Shown one piece after another: positions 19,097 to 29,126 of a DNA stretch of 64,000 nt. Under the pieces are notes generated by a model that worked only from the letters and a program-made list of their open reading frames with translations, had not been told where the DNA came from and did no database searches. The stretch is from Acidovorax sp. Leaf78 (GTDB taxonomy: Bacteria > Pseudomonadota > Gammaproteobacteria > Burkholderiales > Burkholderiaceae_C). The position numbers and the translations under genes are program-made. Within the stretch, counting starts at the first letter, position 1; each line of letters opens with the position of its first letter. Location of the stretch: the NCBI RefSeq assembly GCF_001422735.1, contig NZ_LMLZ01000001.1, positions 649,869-713,868 on the forward strand, in the 5' to 3' direction.

Positions 19097-19103
19097 CGTG
19101 GGT

Positions 19104-19970
19104 CTAGAAGTTATCCCGGCCTTCTACCCGCGCAATCACACGCAAATCGGACCCTACCATTTCCACTGACTCGAACTGCAACTGCAGCCCGTCCGCCAAA
19201 GCAGTCAACGGCCCCCAGTTGGTCATGCCTAACCCGCTGCCCAACAGCCGTGGCGCCAGATACACCAGCAACTCGTCCACCAGACCCTCTCGTACCATTG
19301 ACCCGTTGAGCTTGTGGCCCGCTTCGACATGCAACTCGTTGATGCCGCGGCGGCCCAGGTCTTTAAGCATCGCCGCCAGATCCACTTTGCCGGCTGCGTT
19401 GGGCAGATAAATAACCTGGGCTCCTCGGTCTTCTAGCGCCGCTTGCTTGGCGCTGTCTTGCACGGCGGCATAAATAAAACATTGCCGACCGGTCATCAGA
19501 ACATGCGCGTTTAGAGGCGTCTGGAGCCTGCTGTCTACCACCACTACAGCCGGCTGCTTCGGCGTCGGCACCTCACGCACGTTAAGCCGAGGGTTATCGT
19601 CCAACACAGTGCCGATGCCGGTCAGCACTGCGCATGCGCGTGCCCGCCACGCGTGGCCGTCCACACGAGCGGCTCTCGAGGTGATCCACTGGCTGGCGCC
19701 GTTGTGTAACGCGGTAGTTCCGTCTAGAGAGGCGGCCGTCTTGACTCTGACCCAAGGTGTGCCACGGACCATCCGGCTGAAGTAGCCAATGTTGAGTTCA
19801 CGGGATTCTTGCGCTCCATGGCTCGTATCAAATTGGACTGCAGCCAGAGGTGATCTTTTTAGTGCGTTGGCTTCCACGGATTGATCGTGGTCCGGGTCTG
19901 CCGCTCCGACAGTGGCAATACGAGTAGTTATCGACACGTCTTCGCAAACCCTTTTGTAGTCATTTTCCAT
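19104..19970 (-). CDS. RibD reductase domain without the deaminase domain
   Basis: A 288-residue protein matching the C-terminal half of RibD, the NADPH-dependent 5-amino-6-ribosylamino-uracil reductase of riboflavin synthesis. Motifs seen: RELNIGYFSRMVRGTPWVRVKTAASLDG (described from two overlapping parts, about 58-86), SQWITSRAAR, LTGIGTVLDDNPRLNVR and LHVEAGHKLNGSMV. The N-terminal 55 residues look like the eroded tail of the deaminase domain (an ADPD segment aligns by eye), but the zinc-binding HAE and PCxxxxxxPPC motifs are absent. So it is either a degraded second ribD or a stand-alone reductase-like gene. It lies downstream of the pilus operon, with 252 bp between. Confidence 0.7.
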   Translation of the reverse strand: MENDYKRVCEDVSITTRIATVGAADPDHDQSVEANALKRSPLAAVQFDTSHGAQESRELNIGYFSRMVRGTPWVRVKTAASLDGTTALHNGASQWITSRAARVDGHAWRARACAVLTGIGTVLDDNPRLNVREVPTPKQPAVVVVDSRLQTPLNAHVLMTGRQCFIYAAVQDSAKQAALEDRGAQVIYLPNAAGKVDLAAMLKDLGRRGINELHVEAGHKLNGSMVREGLVDELLVYLAPRLLGSGLGMTNWGPLTALADGLQLQFESVEMVGSDLRVIARVEGRDNF

Positions 19971-20222
19971 GCTAACAGTTCGAACGTTGCACAGGATATT
20001 GCATCACGCATTTTCTACATCCTGAATTCCCACTCTATAACTGCGATTTCAATGTCCCTGCCGTTTCGTTGAGTAATCGGGTTTGAGAGTTTTTCGTCAG
20101 CCGTTGTTTTGATCAACTATCGGTTTTTAGGTATGGAGTTAATAATGCTCGAGCTCTCAGATAAACCACCTGATAAAATACACAGTTTGCGTAATGGTCA
20201 CGCGCAAGAAAACAACCCCACT
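19971..20222. other. Gap between pilE and the RibD-like gene
   Basis: AT-rich 252-bp stretch. No gene, clear terminator or remnant of the missing RibD deaminase domain was seen in it. Confidence 0.4.
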
Positions 20223-20675
20223 CTATTTACGCCAACACTCTTCAATCGTCGCGCCACCAGATTGATTAACTATGCCACGTACGCCAGTGTTAGTAAGCGT
20301 GTAGTCTCCGCACTTATCTATCGCTTGCGCCCCAGCTCTTCGAGTTGCAATTAATGTATAGACAGCGCTCGAAGGTGCGCCAGAGAAGCTGATAGTGTAG
20401 CGTTTGGATGTGTCAGCGCTCCAAGTTAATGAACCGGGCAGTGCATAGTATGGCCCTGCACCTGTAGCGGGATAGACACCAGTCGCTGTTGCGGCTCTCT
20501 CCATCCACTGCTGAGCCTGCAAAAGGCCAGTCCGGGCATCGGCCCGATGCCCACGCCGAACGTATTCGGCGTAACTGGGATACGCTATTGCCGAGAGAAT
20601 CCCAATGATCGCTACAACGATCATCAATTCTATCAAAGTGAAGCCCTTTTGAACCTTGGAGAGGTTTATATTCAT
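20223..20675 (-). CDS. pilE: Type IV pilin-like protein PilE (minor pilin)
   Basis: A 150-residue prepilin. The leader ends at the PilD cleavage site KVQKG^[18 protein letters not shown], with the invariant Glu5 of the mature protein. The globular part has two cysteines near the C terminus (KCGDYTL and EECWRK) that would form the D-loop disulfide. The start ATG 20675 gives an eight-to-ten-residue leader; the upstream in-frame ATG at 20735 lies inside pilY1. It begins 23 bases after the pilY1 stop and is the last gene of the operon. Confidence 0.9.
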   Translation of the reverse strand: MNINLSKVQKGFTLIELMIVVAIIGILSAIAYPSYAEYVRRGHRADARTGLLQAQQWMERAATATGVYPATGAGPYYALPGSLTWSADTSKRYTISFSGAPSSAVYTLIATRRAGAQAIDKCGDYTLTNTGVRGIVNQSGGATIEECWRK

Positions 20676-20698
20676 AATATATCCTACAGGCGGAGAAT

Positions 20699-23600
20699 TT
20701 ATTGATTTTGACGCCAGCTTGGACGCATTGTCCACTCGGGCATGGTCGCCAGTTTCTCAGGCCCGCAACTTGCACCTGGTGGGCATGGAACGCCGCCACC
20801 ACTCCCACTTTTTGAATCAATATCGGAATTCTCGAATTTATTTTTTCTGATAATGCTATGAGGGCCCTTGGCAACTTTAGCGCGAGAAATACTTATCAAG
20901 ACGGTCCCGTCAACCACTGCATCGCCACCGGGCGAAGCAACCGTGCCTAATGTGAACTTACCATCCTTGTCTTTATCCACCACTGAGACGGATGGGGCTT
21001 TTCCGTCCATGATATTGATGAATGTCCGATATTGTCGTTCACCGTCCACTGATGTCGATTCACAGCTTTCTACATTCGGGTCCACATTTGACCCTTTTGC
21101 GGGCACTTGCGACCACGCGGTCAACAAATTACTGCCATCGTAAAATTCAAGAGGTTTCAGTAACCGCTCGCCAATTGCGGGCAGATCCACATACCATCCG
21201 TTCAAATTGGCCCACGTCGACTTGTCTAGAACGTCGACTTCCTTGATTGCGCCAAAAGTGCCAGCGTCAATCTCAATAAACTCGCGTTTGGCCAGTTTGG
21301 CCATACTTACACCCGTTCCAAGTGCTACGGGAGTGGGAACGCATGTTGTTCCAGGGCAGGTACCTGCACCCGGATGCACTTCAAGCCTTTTTCCAAAAGG
21401 TGTCGTAATCACGCGATAGCGCGTGTTATCCAGTGCTGAGTACAGAGTCTGAACGTCGACATTGGACGGATCAGTTTTGCTGACGTTGCGCCCCGTGCCA
21501 AACGACACCATCATGCCACCCACATCCAGCGTTTTTGCCGATGGACCTGAGCCTATTACCATCTGACGGTCGTTTGCGCGCACCGTGGGCGGAGCCGAGA
21601 TGGCCTGTGTTTTTGTACGTGGACCATTCAGCGCCGCGGGCCCCTGGGCTGTAAACAAAGGATTGCCTCCAAACGCAATTTTCCAGTTGCTAGAGTCGTA
21701 GCTAGTCAGGTCGAATTTCCACATATTGCCAAGGTTGTCGCCCGCATACACCACATCAACAAGGCCATCGCCGTTGATATCTACCAACCGCGGAGATCCC
21801 AGGCCGTTGTCATTGGCTCTGCCGGTGCCCGCCGCATCGTTCGTTGCCGCAATGCGCACAAGCTCTTTTGCACCGTCCAGATACTGGATCAAAAGCACCG
21901 GACGTTGGTTCGCACTGTTGTACCCGTTGCCCAAAACGACTGCCCACCGCTTGTCATTCATGCGGGTTATTTGACTGGTGCGCATTCCGTCGTTGTCATC
22001 TTTTACCGGTCGCGCTGTGATATTGCCGATATCCTTGTCTTCGGCTACAACCTGTAAACAAGTTGTTTTTTCCACGCCGGTCAAAATTGCACAATTTGCA
22101 GCTGTTTCGCTCGATCCGCGAGTGCGATCAAGTCGGACAATTTGCGCTGCATTGGCCTCCATGAACCCTGGAGTGCTATCCGGTAAATTAGCCGCAGTGG
22201 GGTTAGTGACATCTAGAACATAATATCCTTTACCGCCTAAACCCAATGTGCCCACTAGCATTGTTCGCCAGTTGGGTGCATAAGTAGCGTATGTGGGATC
22301 ACTAGGGTCTTGAACGCCCCCATTAAGATCTATGTCACCTGTCATGGGTGAGCCGTCTACGTAGTACTTGTGTTTATTGTTGTACTGTGGATCGGTCAAT
22401 AACGTAAGTGTAGGAATAACCCCACGCGGGACATACGAAATTTTTTCCTGCCCATCCAAAGCTGCAAAGCCGTGTAGCATTCCGTCGTTGCCACCCACGT
22501 AAAGCATGCCAGGACGGGTTCGACTATTGCGCACAAACGTCGTATAACCCTTTAATACATAATCTGACGCTGGTGCTCCTGTGTACCACACGTCAGAGTT
22601 GATGATGTCGCCCTGGATGCTTTGGCGTTGGCGGAACGTCTTGGTAGCTGTGTACCCCGTAGGATCAACACCTTCAAGTGACTTGTCGCCTCGGATATAG
22701 TCCAGTCTTTGTTGGCCTTTGGTAGCGCCCTCATCAGTCCCACTCATATTCTTCTGCAACCACAGCTTTTGTGTTGCGCTAAGTCGGCTTTCATCCGCTG
22801 CCCATCTAAAAGGGACGCCTCCTTGATAAGCCGTGCCCGTCCACTTGTCGCTCCAGCTCAAGACCATCCGCGTGCCGACATTACTTGCATCGAGCAGGTC
22901 AGCAGTATTTTTTCCATTCCATGTAGGATCGGGATAGCTCGTTCCATCTTTTCTGACTTTTTCAGCTGTGACGAAACCTTTCCAAAATTTCTCAGGTTCA
23001 TAAGCCGCCGTATATTTTCCCACCTCACTGCGGGAAACGTTAGAGCCGCTTGTGGCACTGGAACTTAGATCGGGATCCGTCGCGGTATTGATTTGTGCAA
23101 AAATGTCCCGGAAGGCTTTTTCCAAATCTTGCCCACGCGTTACCGCATAGAAGCGACCACGTCCATTGAGGGCTCCGTGCCAGAGGTCAAGAGCTCGTAC
23201 ATCCTCTCCGTTCCCCATGTTAGGCCAAAGGTGGTTGCCTGTAACCAGATCTGGAAAGCTGCTAGCGTTGTTAAAGCTGAACGGGAGTTGTTCGGTGGCT
23301 GGTGGAGCTATAATGCTGGGCGCGCCGGGCCAAGTGGTTGCATCGTTACTGAAGCCAATACCATACGTCACCATGTGAGGCCAGGTGGCTGGATTATATC
23401 GAGGGTTCCAATAACGTTCCAGAATGGCAGATTTACCTGCCTTATCAAGGCCAAAATTTTCAGTAGCGGGCGCTGCGCGGTAGTCTGCAGCTGGCTGCAT
23501 CGTGCCGGTCATGCCTGTAGTTTGCATGGCCGTGGACCAACTGTAGAAAGCCCAGTCTGCAAGAGTGTTGTTGAAAGAATCGCGGTACAGCCGCGTTTTC

Positions 23601-24352
23601 GCTTGGTCCGTTGCCGTAGTGCCACCATACACCATCCCGTCCGGCAAAATTTTAGTCGTACTATTATCTTGCGCCCCGCCAGACACTCCTCCATTCCAGC
23701 GTCCGTCTGACATAAAGATATGATAAGTACGGCGGCAAGCTAAATATGGAGAGCCCGTTGTGCCAGGGTCGCTTGCCCACGCACTGTTAGTACCAAGGGG
23801 CTGGCGCATATACGCGTCCGCTTGGCTAAACATCAGATGCGAAGGCGTTCCGTTGCTCGGAGTCAAGCTACTAACGAAGTTAAGAAAATTAGTCCGATGT
23901 GCACCTTGCAAGACACGCATCGAATTGGTGTTCATGTTTGTGGTGTTGACATTGGAGGCATTGCTTGCATTGCCATTGTTCCACATCACTTGCCAAGATA
24001 GGCGGATTTTCTTGTCAGGTAGAAGGGATGCGTCATATTCCGGATGGGTGGGGTCGAAAACTGATTTCAGTGCATACTTCAAAACGTTCATGCGCTGTGC
24101 GTTCACAGGCCATGAACCGTCGGGATTCGGTGTAACCACTGTAGCGCTACCGTTCGCACTGCTATTGACCCTGAACGCCATACTCCCCGAGTCATCCACC
24201 GAGATAATTACGTTAGGTCGGACATATGGCTCCACTACGCCAGGGGGGGCTTCGGTCAAATCTAACGCCAAAACGCTAGTAGGGGCGAGCGTAGCGCTTA
24301 CCGCTAAGGCAAGCAGATTTTTACGAAAATGGGGGGCTGCAGTGCGGCGCAT
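20699..24352 (-). CDS. pilY1: Type IV pilus tip-associated protein PilY1
   Basis: A 1217-residue secreted protein. Signal peptide about 1-29 ([17 protein letters not shown]). A von Willebrand A-like domain begins at once, with a MIDAS motif DDSGSM at 53-58. The C-terminal half is the PilY1 beta-propeller, beginning near [13 protein letters not shown], with a calcium-binding DINGDGLVD loop near residue 860. PilY1 sits at the pilus tip, controls extension and retraction, and acts in adhesion and surface sensing. It lies within the operon, between pilX and pilE. Confidence 0.95.
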   Translation of the reverse strand: MRRTAAPHFRKNLLALAVSATLAPTSVLALDLTEAPPGVVEPYVRPNVIISVDDSGSMAFRVNSSANGSATVVTPNPDGSWPVNAQRMNVLKYALKSVFDPTHPEYDASLLPDKKIRLSWQVMWNNGNASNASNVNTTNMNTNSMRVLQGAHRTNFLNFVSSLTPSNGTPSHLMFSQADAYMRQPLGTNSAWASDPGTTGSPYLACRRTYHIFMSDGRWNGGVSGGAQDNSTTKILPDGMVYGGTTATDQAKTRLYRDSFNNTLADWAFYSWSTAMQTTGMTGTMQPAADYRAAPATENFGLDKAGKSAILERYWNPRYNPATWPHMVTYGIGFSNDATTWPGAPSIIAPPATEQLPFSFNNASSFPDLVTGNHLWPNMGNGEDVRALDLWHGALNGRGRFYAVTRGQDLEKAFRDIFAQINTATDPDLSSSATSGSNVSRSEVGKYTAAYEPEKFWKGFVTAEKVRKDGTSYPDPTWNGKNTADLLDASNVGTRMVLSWSDKWTGTAYQGGVPFRWAADESRLSATQKLWLQKNMSGTDEGATKGQQRLDYIRGDKSLEGVDPTGYTATKTFRQRQSIQGDIINSDVWYTGAPASDYVLKGYTTFVRNSRTRPGMLYVGGNDGMLHGFAALDGQEKISYVPRGVIPTLTLLTDPQYNNKHKYYVDGSPMTGDIDLNGGVQDPSDPTYATYAPNWRTMLVGTLGLGGKGYYVLDVTNPTAANLPDSTPGFMEANAAQIVRLDRTRGSSETAANCAILTGVEKTTCLQVVAEDKDIGNITARPVKDDNDGMRTSQITRMNDKRWAVVLGNGYNSANQRPVLLIQYLDGAKELVRIAATNDAAGTGRANDNGLGSPRLVDINGDGLVDVVYAGDNLGNMWKFDLTSYDSSNWKIAFGGNPLFTAQGPAALNGPRTKTQAISAPPTVRANDRQMVIGSGPSAKTLDVGGMMVSFGTGRNVSKTDPSNVDVQTLYSALDNTRYRVITTPFGKRLEVHPGAGTCPGTTCVPTPVALGTGVSMAKLAKREFIEIDAGTFGAIKEVDVLDKSTWANLNGWYVDLPAIGERLLKPLEFYDGSNLLTAWSQVPAKGSNVDPNVESCESTSVDGERQYRTFINIMDGKAPSVSVVDKDKDGKFTLGTVASPGGDAVVDGTVLISISRAKVAKGPHSIIRKNKFENSDIDSKSGSGGGVPCPPGASCGPEKLATMPEWTMRPSWRQNQ

Positions 24353-24424
24353 GACTCGCTCCTTTGATTTGATCTGTGATATTTACAACTGCGTCGAACT
24401 GATTAGTTTCATGCAGGTGCGGAA

Positions 24425-25201
24425 TTAATCGGGCTTTACCTGCCGCACGTATGTCTGCTGAAGCACAGCCATGGTGCCAGGCTTTCGGCCATACGCCAGT
24501 GCGGTGATTCGGTAAATAACATTTGGTTTTAAATTAAATCGAAGTAAATTAGTGCTGCTGCTATCAACGACGACGCGCGAATTCTTGCTGCTCTCGTCAT
24601 ACTGCATAATTTCGATCCAGTACCATCCACCACTGTTGTTGCTGCTAACATCGGCGAGAATAGGATTTGCGGGTGTGCTGGAGTTTCCGGTAGCAGCGCC
24701 AGAATATTGGCCGTATCGCGCACCAATATTGGGTTGGGTCATGTCAGACAATTTTGCTTCACCTGGCGCTAGAGGCGTGGTGCTGATTGTGTTCCAAAAA
24801 TCCTGTCGTCCGTCACGTTTGGTACATAAGCCATCACGACACTTGGTTGACTGTTGATCCAAATCTGCAAGGAGTGGTGTAACTTCTTGCTTTTCTAATG
24901 GGATCTTATACGCAGCAGGAAGGCTGTCGCGGCAGTTAGCGCCGGCGCAAGAATTTCCGTCTGGACCCTCCCCTCGAATGTCAAGCTCCGCATCCTGCAA
25001 TAAGGCTTGGGCAGCTTCAAATGCACGCTGGTAATCGGCATCGTTGCCAACAACTAGTTCATTAAATAATGATGTCCGTGATGCCCATAGCGCAAGGAGC
25101 ATTGAAAGCATTACGAAAACTATCACAACGAAGAGCGCCACACCGCTTTGCGTATGCGCATGGCGGCGGCGGTTAAATGAGGGCTTAATTTGTATGGGCA
25201 T
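24425..25201 (-). CDS. pilX: Minor pilin assembly protein PilX
   Basis: A 258-residue protein with the PilX N-terminal pattern: short basic leader (RRRHAHTQSG), then ALFVVIVFVMLSMLLALWA and a LFNELVVGNDADYQRAFEAAQALLQDAE segment that is characteristic of PilX in the FimU-PilV-PilW-PilX-PilY1 priming complex. As usual in this family, the leader lacks a perfect FTLIE site. It is followed by 72 bp before pilY1 and preceded by a 6-bp gap from pilW. Confidence 0.88.
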   Translation of the reverse strand: MPIQIKPSFNRRRHAHTQSGVALFVVIVFVMLSMLLALWASRTSLFNELVVGNDADYQRAFEAAQALLQDAELDIRGEGPDGNSCAGANCRDSLPAAYKIPLEKQEVTPLLADLDQQSTKCRDGLCTKRDGRQDFWNTISTTPLAPGEAKLSDMTQPNIGARYGQYSGAATGNSSTPANPILADVSSNNSGGWYWIEIMQYDESSKNSRVVVDSSSTNLLRFNLKPNVIYRITALAYGRKPGTMAVLQQTYVRQVKPD

Positions 25202-25207
25202 GGTGGC

Positions 25208-26170
25208 TTACATCGCAGCTGGAAGCACTGGTGAACCGACAATTCCCTGGCTACGAAGCTGAAAGACGTTTCTAAATGCAATGTGCATTCGTTTGGCGCG
25301 TATGCCGCTAAGCATACTCATATCAACACTCGTTGAACCGTCGCAATCGGTGTATGTACTGCCAGCTGGCAAATCGATGCGCTCATTGCCAAAAAGAACT
25401 ACGCATACTTCAACAGCCTGCACCTGAGGCCAATTATTGGTTACGCCTGTAGCATCCACTAGCTTAATCATAGGGATGCTTGGTGTAGATGTTGTATCCT
25501 GTAATAAATAACGAACTTGGAAATTGGCGACGTTTTGCAAAATAGGCTGCGAAGCGGCACTATTGCCGGCGCAACGCAATACGAAATTGCCTGAATCAAA
25601 ATCAAAAACGCTTTGCATTCTTTGGTCTGTGCTTGAAGCATCGTCCGGACCTCCGAGACAATTACGTGTTAAAGATTTCTCGCTTGCGCTTGTAAATACA
25701 GCTTCGGTGTAGCGCCTGAATCCAACGGTGAGGCTATCCGGAGAATCGGTGCCTGAAATGGTTTGCTTGGCCACATTAGCGGTATAGCTGAATGCCGGGC
25801 TGGACGCTGATTCAGCTGCAGTTTCGAAGCCTACTGGCGCCAAGTACCCGCTTGCGGTTACTACCGAACCCGGATTTAGATTTAAGCGCATTGATCCCGC
25901 TTGGCGCAGCTGCTGCCCGAACAAACGCATCGCGTACGCGCCTTGTTGTTGGATAGTACTAGCATCACTAACAGTCCCTGAAATGCTTCGGGATATCATA
26001 AGTGCAGACATCGCTACTGCTACGACAAGCAAGCCGATAGCTATACCTACCATGAGCTCCAACAAGGTAACGCCCCTTTGCCCGCTAAATGGGGGCAACG
26101 AATTTGGAAAATGTGCGTGAGCGTGGGCGCGCGGGACTGCTTTGCTGCTCACATTCCATGTCGATTTCAT
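25208..26170 (-). CDS. pilW: Minor pilin PilW
   Basis: A 320-residue prepilin-like protein with cleavage site SGQRG^VTLLELMVGIAIGLLVVAVA. The chosen ATG 26170 begins one base after the pilV stop (TGAGATG), which argues for tight coupling; the earlier in-frame ATG at 26227 lies inside pilV. It belongs to the minor-pilin tip complex that primes pilus assembly. Confidence 0.88.
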   Translation of the reverse strand: MKSTWNVSSKAVPRAHAHAHFPNSLPPFSGQRGVTLLELMVGIAIGLLVVAVAMSALMISRSISGTVSDASTIQQQGAYAMRLFGQQLRQAGSMRLNLNPGSVVTASGYLAPVGFETAAESASSPAFSYTANVAKQTISGTDSPDSLTVGFRRYTEAVFTSASEKSLTRNCLGGPDDASSTDQRMQSVFDFDSGNFVLRCAGNSAASQPILQNVANFQVRYLLQDTTSTPSIPMIKLVDATGVTNNWPQVQAVEVCVVLFGNERIDLPAGSTYTDCDGSTSVDMSMLSGIRAKRMHIAFRNVFQLRSQGIVGSPVLPAAM

Positions 26171-26171
26171 C

Positions 26172-26822
26172 TCAGGCTCCGGGACAATAATACGCTGGGG
26201 AGTTAGCGCCAGGCGCGTAAGGTGCACACCTCGCCGACACGGGGATATATTGCAGATGGCAAATGTAATCTGCAGGACACGCCAAGGTGGCTCCTGCAGT
26301 CAAGGTTCCGGTGTTATCACGGACTTTGGTGGCGTCGACGTCGACGGTTTTTCGGCCCTGCCCCTCGTTCTCGCGCCATGCAATCATTACGCCTAATTGT
26401 CGTCTTTGTTGTGCCCCCACGGCTGTCTCTGCAGGGGGAATGAAAACTTCGGCCTGGCCTAGCGGGAGCGCGTCGCGTACAGACTTCTTCCAGGAGGCAA
26501 TGTCATAGCTGGCGAGAGTTGCGTGATCACAACCGCTGGAACATGAGCCAGGCGCAGGAGCGGCGCTGAAAACTGATACATAGCTCGCCAGATTCGCCAA
26601 GCCATTCGGATTGACGCGAATGCGTTCACTCAAATCTTCGATAAGTCGAATCGCTTGTGCACGACGGACCGTGGTAGATGTGTCCGCCAACGTGCGCATT
26701 TGTACGCCCACGATTCCCATTATGCCTAACGCCATGACGATGATGGCAACAAGCGACTCGATGAGCGTAATGCCGTGCTGGCGAGAGACGTGAGCGGGAT
26801 GTGAAGAATTTAATCGCGACAT
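26172..26822 (-). CDS. pilV: Minor pilin PilV
   Basis: A 216-residue prepilin-like protein: SRQHG^ITLIESLVAIIVMALGIMGIVGVQ is the PilV-type N terminus, followed by the ARAIRL..DLSERIR segment. ATG 26822 overlaps the end of the upstream FimT gene by 13 bp. Part of the minor-pilin complex. Confidence 0.88.
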   Translation of the reverse strand: MSRLNSSHPAHVSRQHGITLIESLVAIIVMALGIMGIVGVQMRTLADTSTTVRRAQAIRLIEDLSERIRVNPNGLANLASYVSVFSAAPAPGSCSSGCDHATLASYDIASWKKSVRDALPLGQAEVFIPPAETAVGAQQRRQLGVMIAWRENEGQGRKTVDVDATKVRDNTGTLTAGATLACPADYICHLQYIPVSARCAPYAPGANSPAYYCPGA

Positions 26823-27394
26823 GGAATAGCCTCTGGAGGAATTATGCGAATACGTCCACCCGAACTCATGCACAAGCCTAATGCAGCGGGATGGGTGGTG
26901 GGTCGATTCAAGGGTACTAGGCTAAAGCCAGGCCAGACGCCATCAACCAGGCCCCACTGATCAAACTTGATGCTGATGCCTCCGCCAGTACGTGTAACCT
27001 GCACCTTACCGGGCGCATCCACGCGCTGAAGAACAATTTCAGTAGCACCGCAGCTACCACTGTTGTCGGAGTCCGCGCAAACTATCCAGCCACAATCCCA
27101 GTCTTGCTTGCTTTTTGCTGTAGTGCAGCCGTTAGTGTTGTTGCTAATTTTCTGAACGGTGACGTGTCCCGCGCGCTTTACCGCTTCCGATCGGGCAAAT
27201 TGAAAAGTGGACTGCAAATCCTCTTGGACTCGACGGACGCGCCATTTGTCATTCAACGAACTGAAAGAGGGCGTTGCCAATCCTGCCAGCAGTGCCAAAA
27301 CAGCCAGCGTAACCGCTAGCTCGATAGCCGTGAATCCGTTTTCAAAGGAGCAACGGATCATTCTTTTATTAATGTTTTGCCGAGTACTGAGCAT
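26810..27394 (-). CDS. GspH/FimT-family pseudopilin, second copy
   Basis: A 194-residue prepilin with site FENG^FTAIELAVTLAVLALLAGLATP and the GspH/FimT core (KWRVRRVQEDLQSTFQFARSEAVKR). It is the FimT/FimU-like initiator of the minor-pilin complex. A paralogue lies just upstream; the two share the WRVREAAENLQST-type helix and the (D)W(D)CGW segment, so they probably arose by tandem duplication. Its ATG could also be the internal one at 27361. Ends 13 bp inside pilV. Confidence 0.85.
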   Translation of the reverse strand: MLSTRQNINKRMIRCSFENGFTAIELAVTLAVLALLAGLATPSFSSLNDKWRVRRVQEDLQSTFQFARSEAVKRAGHVTVQKISNNTNGCTTAKSKQDWDCGWIVCADSDNSGSCGATEIVLQRVDAPGKVQVTRTGGGISIKFDQWGLVDGVWPGFSLVPLNRPTTHPAALGLCMSSGGRIRIIPPEAIPCRD

Positions 27395-27423
27395 GAGGAT
27401 TTATGAAAAAGAGCCTTGTTGCT

Positions 27424-28053
27424 CTAGCACGCTTCATTGCCCATTTTGCGAGTGATGCGTCCCCCGCTGCTGACGCAGATTCGAGCGGCATTGCTGTCAG
27501 CCAGTGTCTTGCCTTGTGGCATCAAATCGAAAAACATCGCCGTCGGTGCATTTGCTCCACCCGTATGTGAAAGCATGCCCCATCTGTCGACCGATATCTT
27601 TCCGGAGTTTCCGGGAAGATTGATCGAAATTCGAGTTGGTGCTGCCACGACCTGTAAAGTGCACTCGTTAGGGTTATTTGCGGCGATGCACGCTCCTTGC
27701 GTACCGTTACCGTCGGCATCGAAGAAAACGTTCCAGCCGCAGCCCCATTGATTGTTGGCCGTAGCGGTAGTACAGGGGCCTGAATTAGGACTTTTTTCAA
27801 TAATTACGCTGCCGCTCCGTTTGATTGCTTCTGAGCGGGCAAAGTAAATCGTTGATTGCAAATTTTCAGCGGCCTCGCGCACACGCCATCTTTCCATCAG
27901 TGGTCTAAAACTAGGCAGTGCCAGAGCCGTGAGGATGGCTAGGATCGACACCACCACCATCAGTTCAATGGCGGTGAAGCCATGAGAGGTGAACGGCGCG
28001 GGACACGAGCGGCTGCAAAGGCCGTAGGGAAGTGGTTGGCGCAATATCTGCAT
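27424..28053 (-). CDS. GspH/FimT-family pseudopilin, first copy
   Basis: A 209-residue prepilin with site TSHG^FTAIELMVVVSILAILTALALP and the GspH/FimT core (RWRVREAAENLQSTIYFARSEAIKR). The leader is long (about 25 residues). It is the first gene of the pilus operon; the divergent rpsO and a reverse-strand small secreted-protein gene lie upstream. A calcium-loop-like DADGNGTQG sits near residue 115. Confidence 0.85.
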   Translation of the reverse strand: MQILRQPLPYGLCSRSCPAPFTSHGFTAIELMVVVSILAILTALALPSFRPLMERWRVREAAENLQSTIYFARSEAIKRSGSVIIEKSPNSGPCTTATANNQWGCGWNVFFDADGNGTQGACIAANNPNECTLQVVAAPTRISINLPGNSGKISVDRWGMLSHTGGANAPTAMFFDLMPQGKTLADSNAARICVSSGGRITRKMGNEAC

Positions 28054-28141
28054 GGGCGAATGCTAAGGCCGTCCTACCCTGCCGCAATTCCTGGTCTGAC
28101 AAATGGCGGTCGGGTGGAGATGAACGGCTCAAGGCTTTGTC

Positions 28142-28453
28142 CTAGCGGGTGTAGCCTCTGCATGCGCCAGCGTTGTGCATGCCTTTGCATTCCCTAGCCA
28201 TTCTTCGGTCGTGTTCACTGTGTGATTCTTCAGAAGTGCTGCGCTGATATGTAACCTTGCTAGATCCTTTCTTCCTGGTAGAAGCAGGGGCGAGAGGGGG
28301 GCCATCGTTGGCTCCACTTTTGGCTAGCACTGGGACGGGACTGCCCATTAGCGCTACAGCTGTAATGCACGCAGCCGTCCGAATGAGCAAATTTCTTGCG
28401 AGTTGCAAGGGCGTGTTCGTTGCGTGCAGAAGGGCATTTCGCCTGTGAGACAT
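28142..28453 (-). CDS. Small secreted protein, hypothetical
   Basis: A 103-residue protein with a signal peptide (NLLIRTAACITAVALMGSPVPVLA) and a short basic mature part ending RECKGMHNAGACRGYTR, with two cysteines. I do not recognise a family. It lies upstream of the first FimT gene in the same orientation (88 bp apart), so it may belong to the same transcript. Confidence 0.65.
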   Translation of the reverse strand: MSHRRNALLHATNTPLQLARNLLIRTAACITAVALMGSPVPVLAKSGANDGPPLAPASTRKKGSSKVTYQRSTSEESHSEHDRRMARECKGMHNAGACRGYTR

Positions 28454-28528
28454 GGCAATTTCCGTGGTGTGATTGTTGTTGGGGCAGCGAGCAGGTCAAT
28501 CTTGGGAGGGGCAAATTCCATCCAAGGC

Positions 28529-28534
28529 TATAAT
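28529..28534 (+). promoter_or_regulatory. -10 box of rpsO
   Basis: Perfect TATAAT about 110 bp before rpsO. The best upstream hexamer, TTGGGA at 28502-28507, gives a long 21-base spacer, so the -35 assignment is uncertain. Confidence 0.5.
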
Positions 28535-28644
28535 AGTGAGGTTTTGCACGGTGCAAGACGCACGCCGGTGGCCGTTCCAGCCGCTGGCGCAAGTAAAAAC
28601 CATGGCCCGCACATCATCCTGCAGGCCCAATCCAAGGAAAACCA

Positions 28645-28911
28645 ATGATCGCATCCTCCATCAAGGCCGAAGTCGTCAAGGCCAACGCCCGCGCTGCCAA
28701 TGACACCGGTAGCCCAGAAGTCCAAGTGGCTCTGCTGACCGCTCGCATCAACGAACTGACCCCTCACTTCAAGACGCACGCCAAGGACCACCACGGTCGC
28801 CGCGGCCTGCTGCGCATGGTGAGCCGCCGCCGCAAGCTGCTGGACTACCTGAAGGCCAAGGACGCTGACCGCTACACGGCTCTGATCGCCAAGCTGGGTC
28901 TGCGTAAGTAA
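28645..28911 (+). CDS. rpsO: 30S ribosomal protein S15
   Basis: An 88-residue primary 16S rRNA-binding protein. The conserved [36 protein letters not shown] and [12 protein letters not shown] segments are intact. AAGGAAA precedes the ATG. A strong terminator follows and pnp is next, the usual rpsO-pnp order. Confidence 0.98.
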   Translation: MIASSIKAEVVKANARAANDTGSPEVQVALLTARINELTPHFKTHAKDHHGRRGLLRMVSRRRKLLDYLKAKDADRYTALIAKLGLRK

Positions 28912-28926
28912 GCGCATTCGCATGTC

Positions 28927-28964
28927 AAAACGCCTGGGTTAGCACGCTAGCTCAGGCGTTTTTT
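28927..28964 (+). terminator. Rho-independent terminator of rpsO
   Basis: A 10-bp inverted repeat (AAAACGCCTG at 28927-28936 with CAGGCGTTTT at 28953-28962) followed by T residues, 16 bases after the rpsO stop. Partial read-through to pnp is usual at this locus. Confidence 0.85.
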
Positions 28965-29126
28965 ACTTCGGAGACGCAAAACAGAGCGAAGCTGTGTCAT
29001 TCCAATGGTCCTGATGCCCTGGTCGAGGGTGATAGCACCGCTGGAATGGCATCGTGTTCTGAATTGCCTCCGGCCCTTGCTGGCTCTGCGTAGCCAGCTA
29101 CATAAACCGAAGCAAAAGGAGTCATC

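Noticed and set aside
17781..19103. A glnK gene next to amtB
   Set aside because: No P-II signature (a Tyr-containing T-loop) is found on either strand around amtB.
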